From: Desulfatitalea tepidiphila
GTDB taxonomy: Bacteria; Desulfobacterota; Desulfobacteria; Desulfobacterales; Desulfosarcinaceae
Length of the DNA: 64,000 nt
Assembly: GCF_001293685.1 (NCBI RefSeq)
Contig: NZ_BCAG01000005.1
Location: 416,439 to 480,438 of the forward strand
Direction of reading: 5' to 3'
Under the pieces are notes generated by a model, which was given only the letters and a program-made list of their open reading frames with translations, searched no databases and was not told where the DNA came from. Of the stretch, positions 17,945 to 28,294 are shown one piece after another. The translations under genes and the position numbers were made by a program. The first letter of the stretch is position 1. Each line of letters begins with the position of its first letter.

Positions 17945-18024
17945 CGCTAGGGGTGCGATTCACGCTGAGAGGATTTCTCCAACCCTTAGAACCTGATCCG
18001 GATAATACCGGCGAAGGGAAGCGG
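17945..18024 (+). promoter_or_regulatory. TPP riboswitch (THI element)
   Basis: Contains the conserved landmarks CTAGGGGTGC, GCTGAGAGG, ACCCTTAGAACCTGATC and GGATAATACCGGCGAAGGGA in the standard order. It binds thiamine pyrophosphate and controls the thiamine genes immediately downstream. Followed by an intrinsic terminator, so control is likely by transcription termination. Confidence 0.97.
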
Positions 18025-18053
18025 CCTGATGAAAGCACCTGCCACTCAATCAG

Positions 18054-18090
18054 AAAGCCGCTTTCCCGATGCCGGGAAAGCGGCTTTTCG
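18054..18090 (+). terminator. Riboswitch expression-platform terminator
   Basis: A perfect 14-bp stem AAAGCCGCTTTCCC (18054-18067)/GGGAAAGCGGCTTT (18074-18087) with a 6-base loop and a short T run. Located between the TPP aptamer and thiS. Confidence 0.85.
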
Positions 18091-18105
18091 ATTTATGGGG
18101 GGCCC

Positions 18106-18306
18106 GTGATACGCGTGACGATTAACGGAAAAACCGAGTCTGTGGGGGCGGGCACGATCGAACAACTGGTCCATGACAAAGGGTTGCGGCCCGAAGCACT
18201 GGTGGTCGAACACAATTTCACCATCGTCAAGCAGCCCCAATGGTCCCGGATCCAACTGAGCGAGGGAGACACCCTGGAACTGCTCAGCTTCGTCGGGGGA
18301 GGTTGA
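18106..18306 (+). CDS. thiS: Sulfur carrier protein ThiS
   Basis: 66 residues from GTG 18106 with a G-rich ribosome site just upstream (the next GTG, 18115, is possible). Ubiquitin-like small protein ending in SFVGGG; the terminal Gly-Gly is adenylated by ThiF and loaded as thiocarboxylate to feed sulfur to the thiazole synthase ThiG. First gene of the operon after the riboswitch terminator, and 4 bp before thiG. Confidence 0.93.
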   Translation: MIRVTINGKTESVGAGTIEQLVHDKGLRPEALVVEHNFTIVKQPQWSRIQLSEGDTLELLSFVGGG

Positions 18307-18310
18307 TTCA

Positions 18311-19099
18311 ATGGAAAACGACACATTGACCATCGGCGGCCTTGAATTTACCAGCCGTCTCTTCACCGGCACCGGCAAATTCGCCGATGACCGCCGGATC
18401 GCCGACATGCTGGCAGCCAGCGGATCCCAACTGATCACCGTTGCCCTGCGGCGCATCGATCTGGGGGGCAAAAGCCACAACATCCTCGACTTTATTCCCA
18501 AATCGGTCACCCTGCTGCCCAACACCTCGGGTGCCCGCACCGCCGCCGAAGCCGTGCGCATCGCCCGCATCGCCAGGGAGGCGGGTTGCGGTCCTTTTAT
18601 CAAAATCGAGGTGATCACCGACACCAAGTACCTGATGCCCGACAATTATGAAACCCTGGCCGCCACCGAGACGCTGGCCCGGGAGGGATTCGTGGTGCTG
18701 CCTTACGTGTTACCCGACCTACCGCTGGCCAAGCGTCTGGAGGATGCCGGCGCCGCTGCGGTGATGCCGCTGGGAGCGCCTATCGGGTCCAACCGGGGCC
18801 TGGAAACCGCCCCGTTGATCGCGCTGCTGATCGAAAACTGCCGGGTACCGGTGGTGGTCGATGCCGGTATTGGACGGCCGTCGCACGCAGCGGCCGCCAT
18901 GGAGATGGGGGCCGATGCAGTCCTGGTCAACACCGCCATCGCCACGGCCGAATATCCGGTCGCCATGGGCCGCGCGTTCTCGCTGGCCGTCGAGGCCGGC
19001 CGTATGGCCTACCTGGCCAAAATGGCCGAAGAGAGCCGAACGGCACAGGCATCGTCGCCCCTGACCGGATTTTTGGATCCGATCGAGGATATCGTTTAA
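18311..19099 (+). CDS. thiG: Thiazole synthase ThiG
   Basis: 262 residues, the usual length. TIM-barrel enzyme forming the thiazole phosphate of thiamine from deoxyxylulose 5-phosphate, dehydroglycine and ThiS thiocarboxylate. Visible signatures: [16 protein letters not shown] at the N-terminus, FIKIEVITD with the Schiff-base Lys, [11 protein letters not shown] phosphate loop and [20 protein letters not shown]. Cotranscribed with thiS and followed by thiH, its supplier of dehydroglycine. Confidence 0.96.
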   Translation: MENDTLTIGGLEFTSRLFTGTGKFADDRRIADMLAASGSQLITVALRRIDLGGKSHNILDFIPKSVTLLPNTSGARTAAEAVRIARIAREAGCGPFIKIEVITDTKYLMPDNYETLAATETLAREGFVVLPYVLPDLPLAKRLEDAGAAAVMPLGAPIGSNRGLETAPLIALLIENCRVPVVVDAGIGRPSHAAAAMEMGADAVLVNTAIATAEYPVAMGRAFSLAVEAGRMAYLAKMAEESRTAQASSPLTGFLDPIEDIV

Positions 19100-19130
19100 C
19101 GTTCACCTACGGAACAATGCGGTCGTTGCC

Positions 19131-20240
19131 ATGTCTTTCATAGATGTCGTGGAACAGTACGAAGATTTCGACGTTGATGGCTTTTTAGGCCAGGTCACCG
19201 ATCGGGATGTGGAACGTGCCCTTGCAAAAGAGAAAATGGAACCCATGGATTTTCTCGCCCTGCTCAGCCCGACGGCCGCCGGGCACCTCGAACCCATGGC
19301 CCAGAAGGCGCGGCGCCTCACGGTGCAGTATTTCGGCCGCACCATCCAGCTGTTCATACCCCTCTATATCTCCAACTATTGCAGCAACCAGTGTCTCTAT
19401 TGCGGCTTCAACCGGACCCATGCCATCGAACGCAAGACATTGACCCTCGAAGAGATCGAATGCGAAGCCCAAGCCATTGCCAGCACCGGCATGCAGCACT
19501 TGCTTCTGCTCACCGGAGAATCCCTGCAGGCGACGCCCATGGATTACCTGGAGGCGGCCGTGCGCCTGCTCAAACGATATTTCGCGTCGGTCTCCATCGA
19601 AATCTTTCCCTTGGATAAGGCCGACTACCGGCGACTCAAAACAGCCGGGGCGGACGGACTGACCCTCTATCAGGAAACATACGACCGTTCTGTTTACCGG
19701 CAGGTCCACCTGGCCGGCCGCAAAGCCGATTACCGAAACCGTCTGGACGCACCGGAACGTGGCGCACGGGCCGGCTTCCGGGCGGTCAACATCGGGCCCC
19801 TGGTGGGGCTGGGCGAAAAACGGCATGACGTGTTCATGTGCGGTCTGCATGCCCGTTACCTGGACGACCGCTTTCTGGAGACCGAAATCGGGCTTTCGCT
19901 GCCGCGCATCAACCCGGCCGAAGGCGGTTACCAACCCGCCCACCCGGCCGACGACCGCGCCTTCGTCCAGTTCCTGCTGGCCCTGCGACTCTTTATGCCA
20001 AGATCCGCGTTGACCGTCTCCACCCGTGAGCGCGCCGGTTTTCGGGACCGTCTCATCCACCTGGGGGTCACGCGCCTTTCGGCCGGATCGTGCACCGGCG
20101 TGGGCGGCTATGCGCGTCCGGCCGAACGCAAGACAGCGCAATTCGAAATATCGGACCAACGCAGCGTGGCCCAGGTGGCCCAGGCCATTGCGGCCCAGGG
20201 ATATCAGCCGGTATACAAAGATTGGGACCTGATCGCATGA
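19131..20240 (+). CDS. thiH: 2-iminoacetate synthase ThiH
   Basis: 369 residues. Radical SAM enzyme that cleaves tyrosine to 2-iminoacetate (dehydroglycine) and p-cresol, the oxygen-independent route expected in an anaerobe. The Fe-S motif is Cys84-x3-Cys88-x2-Cys91 (YCSNQCLYCGF), with LLLTGES and later GLGEKRHDVFM matching the family. The stop overlaps thiF start by 4 bp. Confidence 0.95.
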   Translation: MSFIDVVEQYEDFDVDGFLGQVTDRDVERALAKEKMEPMDFLALLSPTAAGHLEPMAQKARRLTVQYFGRTIQLFIPLYISNYCSNQCLYCGFNRTHAIERKTLTLEEIECEAQAIASTGMQHLLLLTGESLQATPMDYLEAAVRLLKRYFASVSIEIFPLDKADYRRLKTAGADGLTLYQETYDRSVYRQVHLAGRKADYRNRLDAPERGARAGFRAVNIGPLVGLGEKRHDVFMCGLHARYLDDRFLETEIGLSLPRINPAEGGYQPAHPADDRAFVQFLLALRLFMPRSALTVSTRERAGFRDRLIHLGVTRLSAGSCTGVGGYARPAERKTAQFEISDQRSVAQVAQAIAAQGYQPVYKDWDLIA

Positions 20241-20788
20241 AAATCGGCATCGCAGGCACAGGCGGCATCGGTTCGAACGTGGCGCATTTGTTGGTACGCG
20301 GCGGTGTGCGCCGGTTGAAACTCGTCGATTTCGACCGAGTGGATGCGAGCAATCTCAACCGGCAGTTTTTCTTCCACGATCAGATCGGCCGCACCAAAGT
20401 CGAGACGCTGGCCGACAACTTGAGACGCGTCGCCCCTGATCTACACCTCGACACCATGGTTCTGCGCCTTGATGAGGCCAACATGGCCGCAACCTTTCAC
20501 GATTGCGATGCAGTGGTCGAGGGCCTCGACGACCACGCGGCCAAAAAACGGCTCATGGAAGCGCTGGCCGCCACAGGCCGACCCATCGTGTCGGCCTGTG
20601 GCGTGGCCGGACCGGATCTGGACGGCATCGGCACCCGCCGTTTGGGCAACGCCACCATCATCGGCGATTTTAGCACCGATGCTGGCCAGGCGCTCTGCTT
20701 TGCGCCTAAAGTGACCATCGTGGCCGCCATGATGGCTCATGTTCTTTTAGAAAAAGGGGGATACTATGAGTGTTGCCAAATCGAATAA
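20237..20788 (+). CDS. thiF: ThiF family sulfur-carrier adenylyltransferase
   Basis: 183 residues, a short ThiF form. The nucleotide-binding glycine motif is GTGGIGSNVAHLLVRGG; DFDRVDASNLNRQFF holds the Arg/Asp residues for ATP binding and acyl adenylation. It adenylates the ThiS C-terminus. The C-terminal zinc-binding cysteines of longer MoeB/ThiF proteins are absent. ATG 20237 overlaps thiH by 4 bp and its 3' end overlaps thiE by 23 bp. Confidence 0.92.
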   Translation: MKIGIAGTGGIGSNVAHLLVRGGVRRLKLVDFDRVDASNLNRQFFFHDQIGRTKVETLADNLRRVAPDLHLDTMVLRLDEANMAATFHDCDAVVEGLDDHAAKKRLMEALAATGRPIVSACGVAGPDLDGIGTRRLGNATIIGDFSTDAGQALCFAPKVTIVAAMMAHVLLEKGGYYECCQIE

Positions 20789-21425
20789 ACCCCAGCTACC
20801 CAAAGGTATCTACGCTATTACGGCCGAGGCGCTCTCCAACGGCCGGACCAACATCGAGGTGGTCCGAGCCATGATCGCCGGCGGCGTTCCCATCATCCAG
20901 TACCGTGAAAAGCGCCCCTACAAGAGCCAGCGCCAGATGCTCGACGAGTGTCGGGAAATTCGGCGTTTGACCCACGAGGCCGGAGTGTTGTTCATCGTCA
21001 ACGACCACGTGGACATCGCCTTGCTCGTCGAAGCCGACGGTGTTCACGTGGGCCAGGACGATCTGCCGGTCCCGGATGTTCGCCGCCTGGTCGGCCCCGG
21101 CATGCTCATCGGCCTCTCCACCCATGCCCCAGGGCAGGCCCGCGAGGCCGCCGCCCTGGGCGCCGACTACATCGGCGTGGGCCCGATCTTCAGCACCCAA
21201 ACCAAGGCCGACGTGGTCGACCCGGTGGGATTCGACTACCTCGACCATGCCGTCGCCCATGCCGGACTGCCAATCGTGGCCATCGGCGGCATCAAACAGC
21301 ACAACATCGGAGAGGTCGCCCGCCACGGCGCACGCTGCTTCGCCCTGGTCACCGAAATCGTGGGCGCCCCTGACATCGCGGAGAGACTGCGAGGACTGAA
21401 CCACATTATCGCCAACCTTGAATAG
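20766..21425 (+). CDS. thiE: Thiamine-phosphate synthase ThiE
   Basis: 219 residues. TIM-barrel enzyme joining HMP-pyrophosphate to thiazole phosphate. Motifs: [58 protein letters not shown] and [12 protein letters not shown]. Overlaps thiF by 23 bp; thiC follows after 14 bp. Confidence 0.95.
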   Translation: MSVAKSNKPQLPKGIYAITAEALSNGRTNIEVVRAMIAGGVPIIQYREKRPYKSQRQMLDECREIRRLTHEAGVLFIVNDHVDIALLVEADGVHVGQDDLPVPDVRRLVGPGMLIGLSTHAPGQAREAAALGADYIGVGPIFSTQTKADVVDPVGFDYLDHAVAHAGLPIVAIGGIKQHNIGEVARHGARCFALVTEIVGAPDIAERLRGLNHIIANLE

Positions 21426-21439
21426 AAAGAAGGTCAACC

Positions 21440-22726
21440 ATGTCCTATGCCACCCAAATGGAAGCCGCCCGCAACGGCATCCTCACGCCGCAAATGGCGC
21501 AGATTCTCGCGGATGAAAAAATCGAACGAAACGTGCTGCTCGAACGGGTCGCCGCAGGCCGCATCGCCATACCGGCCAACAAACATCACCCCAACCTCAA
21601 GGCCAAGGGGGTCGGCGAGGGATTGAGCACCAAAATCAACGTCAACCTCGGCGTCTCGGAAGATTGCTGTAACGTGGAGCTGGAGTTGGACAAGGTGCGC
21701 ACGGCCATCGACCTGAAGACCGACGCCATCATGGATCTCAGCACCTTTGGAAATACCCACGCCTTTCGCCGCCGGGCCGTTGAAATCAGCCCGGTGATGA
21801 TCGGCACCGTTCCGGTGTATGATGCCGTGGTCCGTTATGGCAAACAGGTTCCCGGTATCACGGTGGACGACTTCTTCGACACGGTCGCCCTGCATGCCGA
21901 AGATGGCGTGGATTTCCTCACGATCCATGCCGGTCTGAACCGCACGGCGGTCCAACGCGTCCGACAGAGTCCACGCCTGACCCATGTGGTCAGCCGGGGC
22001 GGCTCGATCCTGCTGCACTGGATGGAGGCCAATGAAGCGGAAAACCCCTTTTACGAACACTTCGATCGCCTGCTCGAGATCTGCCGCACCTACGATGTGA
22101 CCATCAGCCTGGGCGACGGCCTGCGCCCCGGCTGCCTGCACGACGCCACCGATGCGGCGCAGATCCAGGAGTTGATCGTACTGGGCGAGCTGACCCAGCG
22201 GGCCTGGCAGGCCGACGTGCAGGTGATGATCGAAGGGCCGGGCCATGTGCCGCTCAACGAAATCATCGCCAACATGCAGTTGGAGAAAAAGCTGTGCCAC
22301 GGTGCGCCGTTCTACGTCCTCGGACCCATCGTAACCGACGTGGCGCCCGGCTATGACCACATCACCTCGGCCATCGGCGGTGCCCTGGCAGCGGCCCACG
22401 GTGCCGACTTTCTCTGTTACGTCACACCGGCCGAGCACCTGCGCCTGCCGGACCGGGAGGACATGAAGGAGGGCATCATGGCGGCCAGGATCGCGGCCCA
22501 CGCGGCCGATATCGCCAAGGGCATTCCCCACGCCATGGATTGGGACAACGCCATGAGCCATGCCCGCAAGGAGCTGGACTGGCCGCGCATGCTCGAGCTG
22601 GCCATGGACCCGGAAAAGGCGCGTGCCTATCGCGAATCATCCAAACCCATGGATGAAAACGTGTGTACCATGTGCGGTGACTTGTGTGCCGTCAAACGCA
22701 GCCGACAGGTGCTTGAGGGGCGCTGA
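21440..22726 (+). CDS. thiC: Phosphomethylpyrimidine synthase ThiC
   Basis: 428 residues, the short form common in anaerobes. Radical SAM enzyme converting AIR to HMP phosphate; the C-terminal cluster motif C-x2-C-x4-C is seen in [11 protein letters not shown]. Other family segments: [34 protein letters not shown] and [12 protein letters not shown]. Ribosome site AAAGAAGGTC precedes ATG. Last gene of the operon. Confidence 0.97.
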   Translation: MSYATQMEAARNGILTPQMAQILADEKIERNVLLERVAAGRIAIPANKHHPNLKAKGVGEGLSTKINVNLGVSEDCCNVELELDKVRTAIDLKTDAIMDLSTFGNTHAFRRRAVEISPVMIGTVPVYDAVVRYGKQVPGITVDDFFDTVALHAEDGVDFLTIHAGLNRTAVQRVRQSPRLTHVVSRGGSILLHWMEANEAENPFYEHFDRLLEICRTYDVTISLGDGLRPGCLHDATDAAQIQELIVLGELTQRAWQADVQVMIEGPGHVPLNEIIANMQLEKKLCHGAPFYVLGPIVTDVAPGYDHITSAIGGALAAAHGADFLCYVTPAEHLRLPDREDMKEGIMAARIAAHAADIAKGIPHAMDWDNAMSHARKELDWPRMLELAMDPEKARAYRESSKPMDENVCTMCGDLCAVKRSRQVLEGR

Positions 22727-23116
22727 GGACACGGCAGGGCCGCGGCACGCCAAGTGGCGGTCGAGACATGGGGTGCCGGCCGACTCGTTGAGTGATGAAG
22801 ACGCATGTGGCGATGGATTGGTCCGCCAGCGCCAAACATGTGACAAAATGTGTCAGGATTTCAAACCAAAATTGCCCCTTCTCCTTTGCTGGCCCATGAA
22901 CGTTGTCTGAAGATGGCCTGAAAAAGGATAGATTCCATAGAAGTCCTTGCCGTGCGGTCTCACAGTGCACCTTGTTCGATAAGGGAGCCGCGTCTAAAGG
23001 TCAGACTCACGGTGCGCCATCCACGCCCGCCATTTTTTTGGTACAGTATTTGCTTTAAACCCGAAAGATACGAGCGACACGCGAGAAGGTATGTACCTTG
23101 GACCCAACGCCGGCTG
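22727..23116. other. Intergenic region with no recognised feature
   Basis: 390 bp between thiC and the diguanylate cyclase gene. I see no clear gene, terminator or repeat here. Open frames extend into it from both sides without coding character. Confidence 0.4.
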
Positions 23117-24937
23117 ATGTCTACGATGCTCCACTGCCCCAACCCGATATCGGCCGCTGACATAAATGAGGCCGATTTGGATAAGGCGACAGAGAGTCAG
23201 ACCCGGTTTCTACGCGTTTCCAGATTTCAAAGCATAAAAACCAGAATCATCGCATTTGCTTTATTGGCAACGATCGTCCCCTCGCTGATTCTCGGCGGCG
23301 TCTCCTACCTGCAGAGCAGCAAACTGCTCAGGGAAAAAATCTCCCAGGAACTGCACAACGCAACCGTTCAGAGCGCAAAAGAACTCGATTTGTGGCTCAA
23401 GGAACGCCTGTACGATCTGAGGGTCTTCTCGAGCTCATACGTCATCTCCGAAAATCTGCCGCGCCCGGCTGGCAAGCAACGATCCGGTATCGAAACCCAG
23501 GTGGATATGGAAAACATCAAAAGTTACCTGCGTTCGATCAGTGAAAAATTCGGCACCTATGAATCGCTTTCTCTCATGGATTTGGAAGGTCAGGTCATCG
23601 TGACCAGTGCTCCGGATCCGCTGACGATCACCATTCCAGAAAACTGGCGCAAACAGATCCTCAGCCTCACTTCGTCTGGCGTAAAAAATCGTTTCAGTCC
23701 CTGCATGGCAAACGGATCCATCCTGATCGCGGAAGAGATAAGCGCATCCGACGGCAGCCCGTTGGCTGTGCTGCTGGCAAAGATCAACCTCGATGCGATC
23801 CGTTCGATGCTGAAACTTCAATGTGACGGGGGAATCGGGGAAATCTATCTGACCACCACCGAGGGCAGGGCATTGGTGAGTTCCAGGGATCTGCCCGAGC
23901 CGCCGCCTGTCACCGGCCACCCGCTTGTGGTCTCATCGGGATCGGCTGACTCCCCCATGGCGCCGAAAGACTACATCGGTTATCGCCATGAAGCGGTCAT
24001 CGGTATGGCCATATCGATCGCCCCCGTGCAATGGGTGTTGGTCGCGGAAATGGAGAAGCAGCATGCATATTCGGAGATTGCGATGTTGCGCCGCCTGACT
24101 TTGTCATTGGTGGGTGGCTTGATTTTTTGCATCGGAATTGGCGGCTATATCTTCGGCCACTGTCTCGTACGCCCGGTTCGAAGATTGAGCCACGGCGCCG
24201 CCAACGTGGCCGCTGGCAACCTGGACGTGGATATCCCGGTAACGGGTCTGAGCGAGATCAGCTACTTGACCCAGGTCTTCAATCATATGGTGGCGAGCCT
24301 GAAGCGCGGCCGAGAAGAGATATCCGCGGCCCATGAATCGCTGCTCGAAACCAACAAGGTCTTGCAGCAGCTGTCGATCACGGACAGTTTGACCGGTCTG
24401 CACAACCGGCATCATATCATGGCACTCTTCAGCCGGGAAATGGCGCGCGCCACGCGGTACCGCGATCCGTTGACCCTTCTGATGCTCGATATCGATGATT
24501 TCAAAAAAATCAACGACACCTATGGTCACCAAGCAGGTGACGCGGCCATCCGTCGACTGGCTGAATCCCTTGGCGAATCGGTCCGGGAGTGCGACTATGT
24601 GGGCCGCTACGGGGGCGAGGAATTTTTGATCGTATTGCCAAGCAGTCCCATCGAAGGCGGCGCGGCCATTGCCGAAAGGATACGGCACAATGTGGGCCGC
24701 TTGGAGATATCCACTGGCAGAGAAGAATTCTCGGTCACCGTCAGCATCGGCGTTTCAGGTTATCCGGAGGACGGAGACGATATGGAGACTCTGTTGCGTA
24801 AAGCAGATAGCGCCCTGTACGCGGCCAAGGCCAGGGGGCGCGATTGCATTGTGGTTTCAAAAGAGACAGAAGGCCGGACGCCTGTGATCATCGGCGAAAA
24901 CAAGGGGCCGAATCTCAAACTGGTCACTCTTTCTTGA
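23117..24937 (+). CDS. Membrane diguanylate cyclase with Cache-like sensor, HAMP and GGDEF
   Basis: 606 residues from ATG 23117 (an upstream start at 22952 adds a non-conserved basic leader). First helix IIAFALLATIVPSLILGG, an extracytoplasmic Cache-like domain of about 250 residues, a second helix, HAMP (RRLSHGAANVAAGNLDVD) and a C-terminal GGDEF domain with intact active motif YGGEEF and the metal-binding DIDDFKKIND. Predicted to make c-di-GMP in response to an external ligand. Its last 14 bp overlap the convergent lipoprotein gene. Confidence 0.9.
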   Translation: MSTMLHCPNPISAADINEADLDKATESQTRFLRVSRFQSIKTRIIAFALLATIVPSLILGGVSYLQSSKLLREKISQELHNATVQSAKELDLWLKERLYDLRVFSSSYVISENLPRPAGKQRSGIETQVDMENIKSYLRSISEKFGTYESLSLMDLEGQVIVTSAPDPLTITIPENWRKQILSLTSSGVKNRFSPCMANGSILIAEEISASDGSPLAVLLAKINLDAIRSMLKLQCDGGIGEIYLTTTEGRALVSSRDLPEPPPVTGHPLVVSSGSADSPMAPKDYIGYRHEAVIGMAISIAPVQWVLVAEMEKQHAYSEIAMLRRLTLSLVGGLIFCIGIGGYIFGHCLVRPVRRLSHGAANVAAGNLDVDIPVTGLSEISYLTQVFNHMVASLKRGREEISAAHESLLETNKVLQQLSITDSLTGLHNRHHIMALFSREMARATRYRDPLTLLMLDIDDFKKINDTYGHQAGDAAIRRLAESLGESVRECDYVGRYGGEEFLIVLPSSPIEGGAAIAERIRHNVGRLEISTGREEFSVTVSIGVSGYPEDGDDMETLLRKADSALYAAKARGRDCIVVSKETEGRTPVIIGENKGPNLKLVTLS

Positions 24938-25778
24938 TCATGGCCGCGCCCAATAGGGATCGGAAAACCCATCCGCTGGTTCCCGACTCGGTTTCCACGC
25001 GTATCCAACTCTCCTTGTAGGAATAACCGATGACCCGCGCGTTCTTGCTCAACCGGCCGATCACCTTGTACTGAAAGCCGGGCCCTTCCCTGAGGTTGCA
25101 ATCCTCTTTCAGCACCTGGAGCGTCAACGGCTGGGCAAAGGCGGCCTCCCCCTCGACGGCCGGTTCGCCCATCGGCTTGTCCAGCCGATCTTGCACGGTT
25201 CGGACCTGACCTTTGGTCTGGTTGGCCAGGTAGAGGGCCCCACCGAAATTCTGGGCATTGAACTCATCGATGCTCATGTTGAGCAGCTGCTCGGCCGTGG
25301 CGATTTCGGCCGCGGTGGCCGCATCGGGCGATGGGCCCCGCCGCTTTAATCCCTTGACCGCAAGCTCGGCCTCGGCAAGCGTCGATGCCGCTTCGGCTTT
25401 GCTTTCAAGGCTGCGCATCTTGGCTTTGGCCCGCACCACCTCGATGATAGCGGCATCCAGTCGCTTTTGCTGATTGTCGGAACGACGCTTGAGGTCGTTG
25501 ATCAAGGCCTCGTATGCCAGGGCCTGGAGTTTCATATCGGAATTTTCCCGGGTCAGAAGCTCAAATTTTTCACGGTCAGAGGCCAGCTCCTTGCGAAGCG
25601 TTTCATTTTCTTGGGATAACGCCACACTTCGATCGGGTGGGCAAGGCGGACAGACAATGGATGCCGGATCAGGCGCCGGGGATTTGACGGCGGACATACA
25701 GCCTGCCAGGCTGCCTGCAAAAAGAAAAACGAGAGTGATCGCAAACTTAACCTGCTTTGATGCGCATTGAATCGGCAT
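24924..25778 (-). CDS. SH3-domain lipoprotein
   Basis: 284 residues. Lipoprotein signal peptide with lipobox LAGC (Cys27), then a proline/cysteine patch, a coiled-coil region at about 50-140, a helical middle part and a bacterial SH3-like domain in the last 70 residues (DCNLREGPGFQYKVIGRLSK). Likely anchored to an envelope membrane, with SH3 binding to peptidoglycan or protein. Overlaps the end of the convergent GGDEF gene by 14 bp and follows the second GGDEF gene on the same strand. Confidence 0.85.
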   Translation of the reverse strand: MPIQCASKQVKFAITLVFLFAGSLAGCMSAVKSPAPDPASIVCPPCPPDRSVALSQENETLRKELASDREKFELLTRENSDMKLQALAYEALINDLKRRSDNQQKRLDAAIIEVVRAKAKMRSLESKAEAASTLAEAELAVKGLKRRGPSPDAATAAEIATAEQLLNMSIDEFNAQNFGGALYLANQTKGQVRTVQDRLDKPMGEPAVEGEAAFAQPLTLQVLKEDCNLREGPGFQYKVIGRLSKNARVIGYSYKESWIRVETESGTSGWVFRSLLGAAMIKKE

Positions 25779-25805
25779 AGATCCTCACAGAGTCGATCAA
25801 TGGTG

Positions 25806-27551
25806 TCAGCGATGATGGTCCGGCAGCAGGATCACCTCGCCGCCTTGCCCGCCTGCGCCTCTGGCGACCGCGATGCGATTGCCGCCGCTCCGCTTGACGG
25901 CGGCCAGCAGATCATCGGCACGTTGTACCAATTCGGGGGGCGTCTCATCATTGAAAAAGGTCAACCCGCCGCTGAGCGTCACCTTCACCTCACCCTGCTC
26001 CCAGGACAAGGCGGCAACCTTCTCTCTTATGCGCTCGGCCATCAGCTGGCCCTGGGCGGCGCTGGTATTGGGCAGGATGACCAGGAAGGCTTCCCCCCCG
26101 TAACGGCCCACCAGATCGATCTCCCGCATGTTGCGCTTGATGCACCGGCCCACGTCGCGCAGTACACTTTCCCCCAGAACATAGCCGCGTTCATCGTAAA
26201 TTTTCTTGAAGCCATCGATGTCGAACAGCACTATGGCCAGGGGCATATTGTAGCGGCGGGCCTTTTTGACCTCCTCGACCAGGCGCTGGTAAATATAGCG
26301 CCGGTTGGGGATACCCGTCACGCCGTCGGTCATGGACTGCTTCTTGAGTTTCTGGTTGACGATTTGCAGATGGATCGACTTTTCACGAATCCGGCCGTCC
26401 AGATCGGTATTGATCTGCAGCAGGTTGCTTTGCTTGCGCCGCTGGCGCAACACCATGACGAGCAGCATGCCGCTGAATACCAGCAAGAGCGCGACGAGGC
26501 CAATAGAATAAATGCCGTGACGAACCCAGAAGACCGGCTGGGGGAAAACAATTTCCGTGTTTTCAGGCAATTGTCCGGATTTAATACCGAAACGATGCAG
26601 TGCCCGGCCATCGACGCGCAACTGACGCGACAGACCGATATCGGTCGCCATACCCTCTACGGCCTCTCCGGAAAGAATGCGCAACGCTGTGCGACCGGCC
26701 TGAATTCCCTGATGGTGCGCCGAATTGATCGCGCCCCCTACGATCCCTTTGCCGAAATAAAAATCCACGGGACTATATACGGCCACCGGCGACCACCGCA
26801 CCACCATATCGATAACCTCTTTGGCGTGCGCCACATTGCCGCGCCGGTCGTGATCAAATGCGAAAAGATAGACCAGATCATTGGGTGTCAGGGCCACCAG
26901 ATTGGCCGGCAGCCGCTCCCAATCCACGTCGTTCCAAACCTCCACCAACGCGCGTTCTTTGAGCCCTGCCAGGGAATTTTCCAATTCATCCAGCAGAACC
27001 GGCTGCATTCCCCTGCGATCGACGATGACCACGACCCTGCGGCAATTGGGATGCAGTCGAAGCATGAGCGCGAAGGTGGCTGCATGGTCAATCTGTTCCG
27101 CCATACCGGTCGCACGGAGTTGGCCGGTCGGAGGGAGTGCGTCACGGTTGTTGATCCCGCAAAACACAATGGGTATGGCGGGCGCCAGTTGGGGGCCATG
27201 GGTTGCGATAAACTGCAAGGCACCGTCGTCCGACACGATGATGACGTCGATGGGGATTCGACTCAGCTTTGTCTTGAAATAAACGATGAGATCGGCGACG
27301 ACCGCCTCGTTGGCCCGATGCAAATCCAGGTAGTCGTAATAAAGGCTGATATCCTTTCCAAACGGTTCGAATACGGATTGGATGCCTTCGGTAATGCGGT
27401 CGGTCCAGGTCCATCCCTGGTGATAGCTGTGGAGCACCCAGACATTTTTGGGTTCGCCCGCGTTAGCGTTCACGGCAAAGAGCCATACCATCAAGATGAC
27501 GAACAGACGCACCATTCCAATAGATCCCGTGACACGAAAATGAGGGCGCAT
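25806..27551 (-). CDS. Periplasmic-binding-like sensor with degenerate GGDEF domain
   Basis: About 581 residues from ATG 27551; 27515 (MVRLFVILM) is also possible and places the signal peptide at the start. After the signal (ends NANAG) comes an ABC substrate-binding-like domain of the type used in sugar/tryptophan sensors (about 35-315), a transmembrane helix (SIGLVALLLVFSGMLLVMVL), a coiled coil, and a GGDEF domain. The signature reads YGGEAF, with Ala replacing the acidic residue, while the metal site DIDGFKKIYD is kept. Cyclase activity may be reduced or lost. Confidence 0.85.
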   Translation of the reverse strand: MRPHFRVTGSIGMVRLFVILMVWLFAVNANAGEPKNVWVLHSYHQGWTWTDRITEGIQSVFEPFGKDISLYYDYLDLHRANEAVVADLIVYFKTKLSRIPIDVIIVSDDGALQFIATHGPQLAPAIPIVFCGINNRDALPPTGQLRATGMAEQIDHAATFALMLRLHPNCRRVVVIVDRRGMQPVLLDELENSLAGLKERALVEVWNDVDWERLPANLVALTPNDLVYLFAFDHDRRGNVAHAKEVIDMVVRWSPVAVYSPVDFYFGKGIVGGAINSAHHQGIQAGRTALRILSGEAVEGMATDIGLSRQLRVDGRALHRFGIKSGQLPENTEIVFPQPVFWVRHGIYSIGLVALLLVFSGMLLVMVLRQRRKQSNLLQINTDLDGRIREKSIHLQIVNQKLKKQSMTDGVTGIPNRRYIYQRLVEEVKKARRYNMPLAIVLFDIDGFKKIYDERGYVLGESVLRDVGRCIKRNMREIDLVGRYGGEAFLVILPNTSAAQGQLMAERIREKVAALSWEQGEVKVTLSGGLTFFNDETPPELVQRADDLLAAVKRSGGNRIAVARGAGGQGGEVILLPDHHR

Positions 27552-27604
27552 TGTATGGCCTAAAGTTGAATAAATGTCAAACGCCTGCGACCGATGGGTC
27601 CAGC

Positions 27605-28294
27605 TCAATCATACGCCTCGATGAACACGCGAGATCCCGAAAAACGCGCATCGATCACACGGGTCACATCCCGAATCATCTGGATGCGTCCGCAAAGAAA
27701 AAAGTCGTAGGCACCGTCGGGATATTGGGTCGATAGAAACCGGTCGACCCGCCCGGCAAATCCAGCCGGCCCAATCTCGCCATCGCCGGCAGCTGCGGAG
27801 ATGCACGGTATATATCGGCGCGCCGCTGTGAATAGAAGGTCCCGGTAATAAAGCTCGGCCGGGGTACGCACGCCATGCAGGAGATCAAATCCTCGCGCGC
27901 CGTCATTTGCAAAGGCGACAAACGGAGCGATACCGGTGCCGGTGGCCACGAACACCGCCCGCCGCCCGGAGGTCTTGAGAGTAAAATATCCGAACGGAGC
28001 GGTAATCTGAAAACGATCACCGATCCTGGCCCGGGACAACCGGGGTGAAAAAAGCCCATCCGGTACCAGTCGGACGCAAAGGGCCAACTCTCGGGCGTCC
28101 ACCGGTCCGAGAAGGGTGTAATCCCGACGAAGGGCGCCGTCGACAAAGCTGATTTTCTGGCCGGGAAAGAAATCAAATCCGTCCGGTCGCTCCAAACGGA
28201 TCTCGAAGGTGCCTTCGCTCAACCACTGCACCGCCGTCACCGCCACCACGAATAGCGGCCGGAGGTCGTTGGCCGGGGTTGACCGGGGCATCAT
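27605..28294 (-). CDS. FAD/NAD(P)-binding oxidoreductase, ferredoxin-NADP reductase type
   Basis: 229 residues; ATG 28294 overlaps the upstream stop (ATGA). The FAD-binding barrel has RRDYTLLGP (RxYS-type), then APFGYFTL; the NAD-binding part has FVATGTGIAPFVAF and the C-terminal FLCGRIQMIRDVT. It lacks a 2Fe-2S domain. Coupling to cobalamin adenosyltransferase and a rubredoxin-like protein suggests that it reduces cob(II)alamin or the rubredoxin (inference). Confidence 0.85.
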   Translation of the reverse strand: MMPRSTPANDLRPLFVVAVTAVQWLSEGTFEIRLERPDGFDFFPGQKISFVDGALRRDYTLLGPVDARELALCVRLVPDGLFSPRLSRARIGDRFQITAPFGYFTLKTSGRRAVFVATGTGIAPFVAFANDGARGFDLLHGVRTPAELYYRDLLFTAARRYIPCISAAAGDGEIGPAGFAGRVDRFLSTQYPDGAYDFFLCGRIQMIRDVTRVIDARFSGSRVFIEAYD

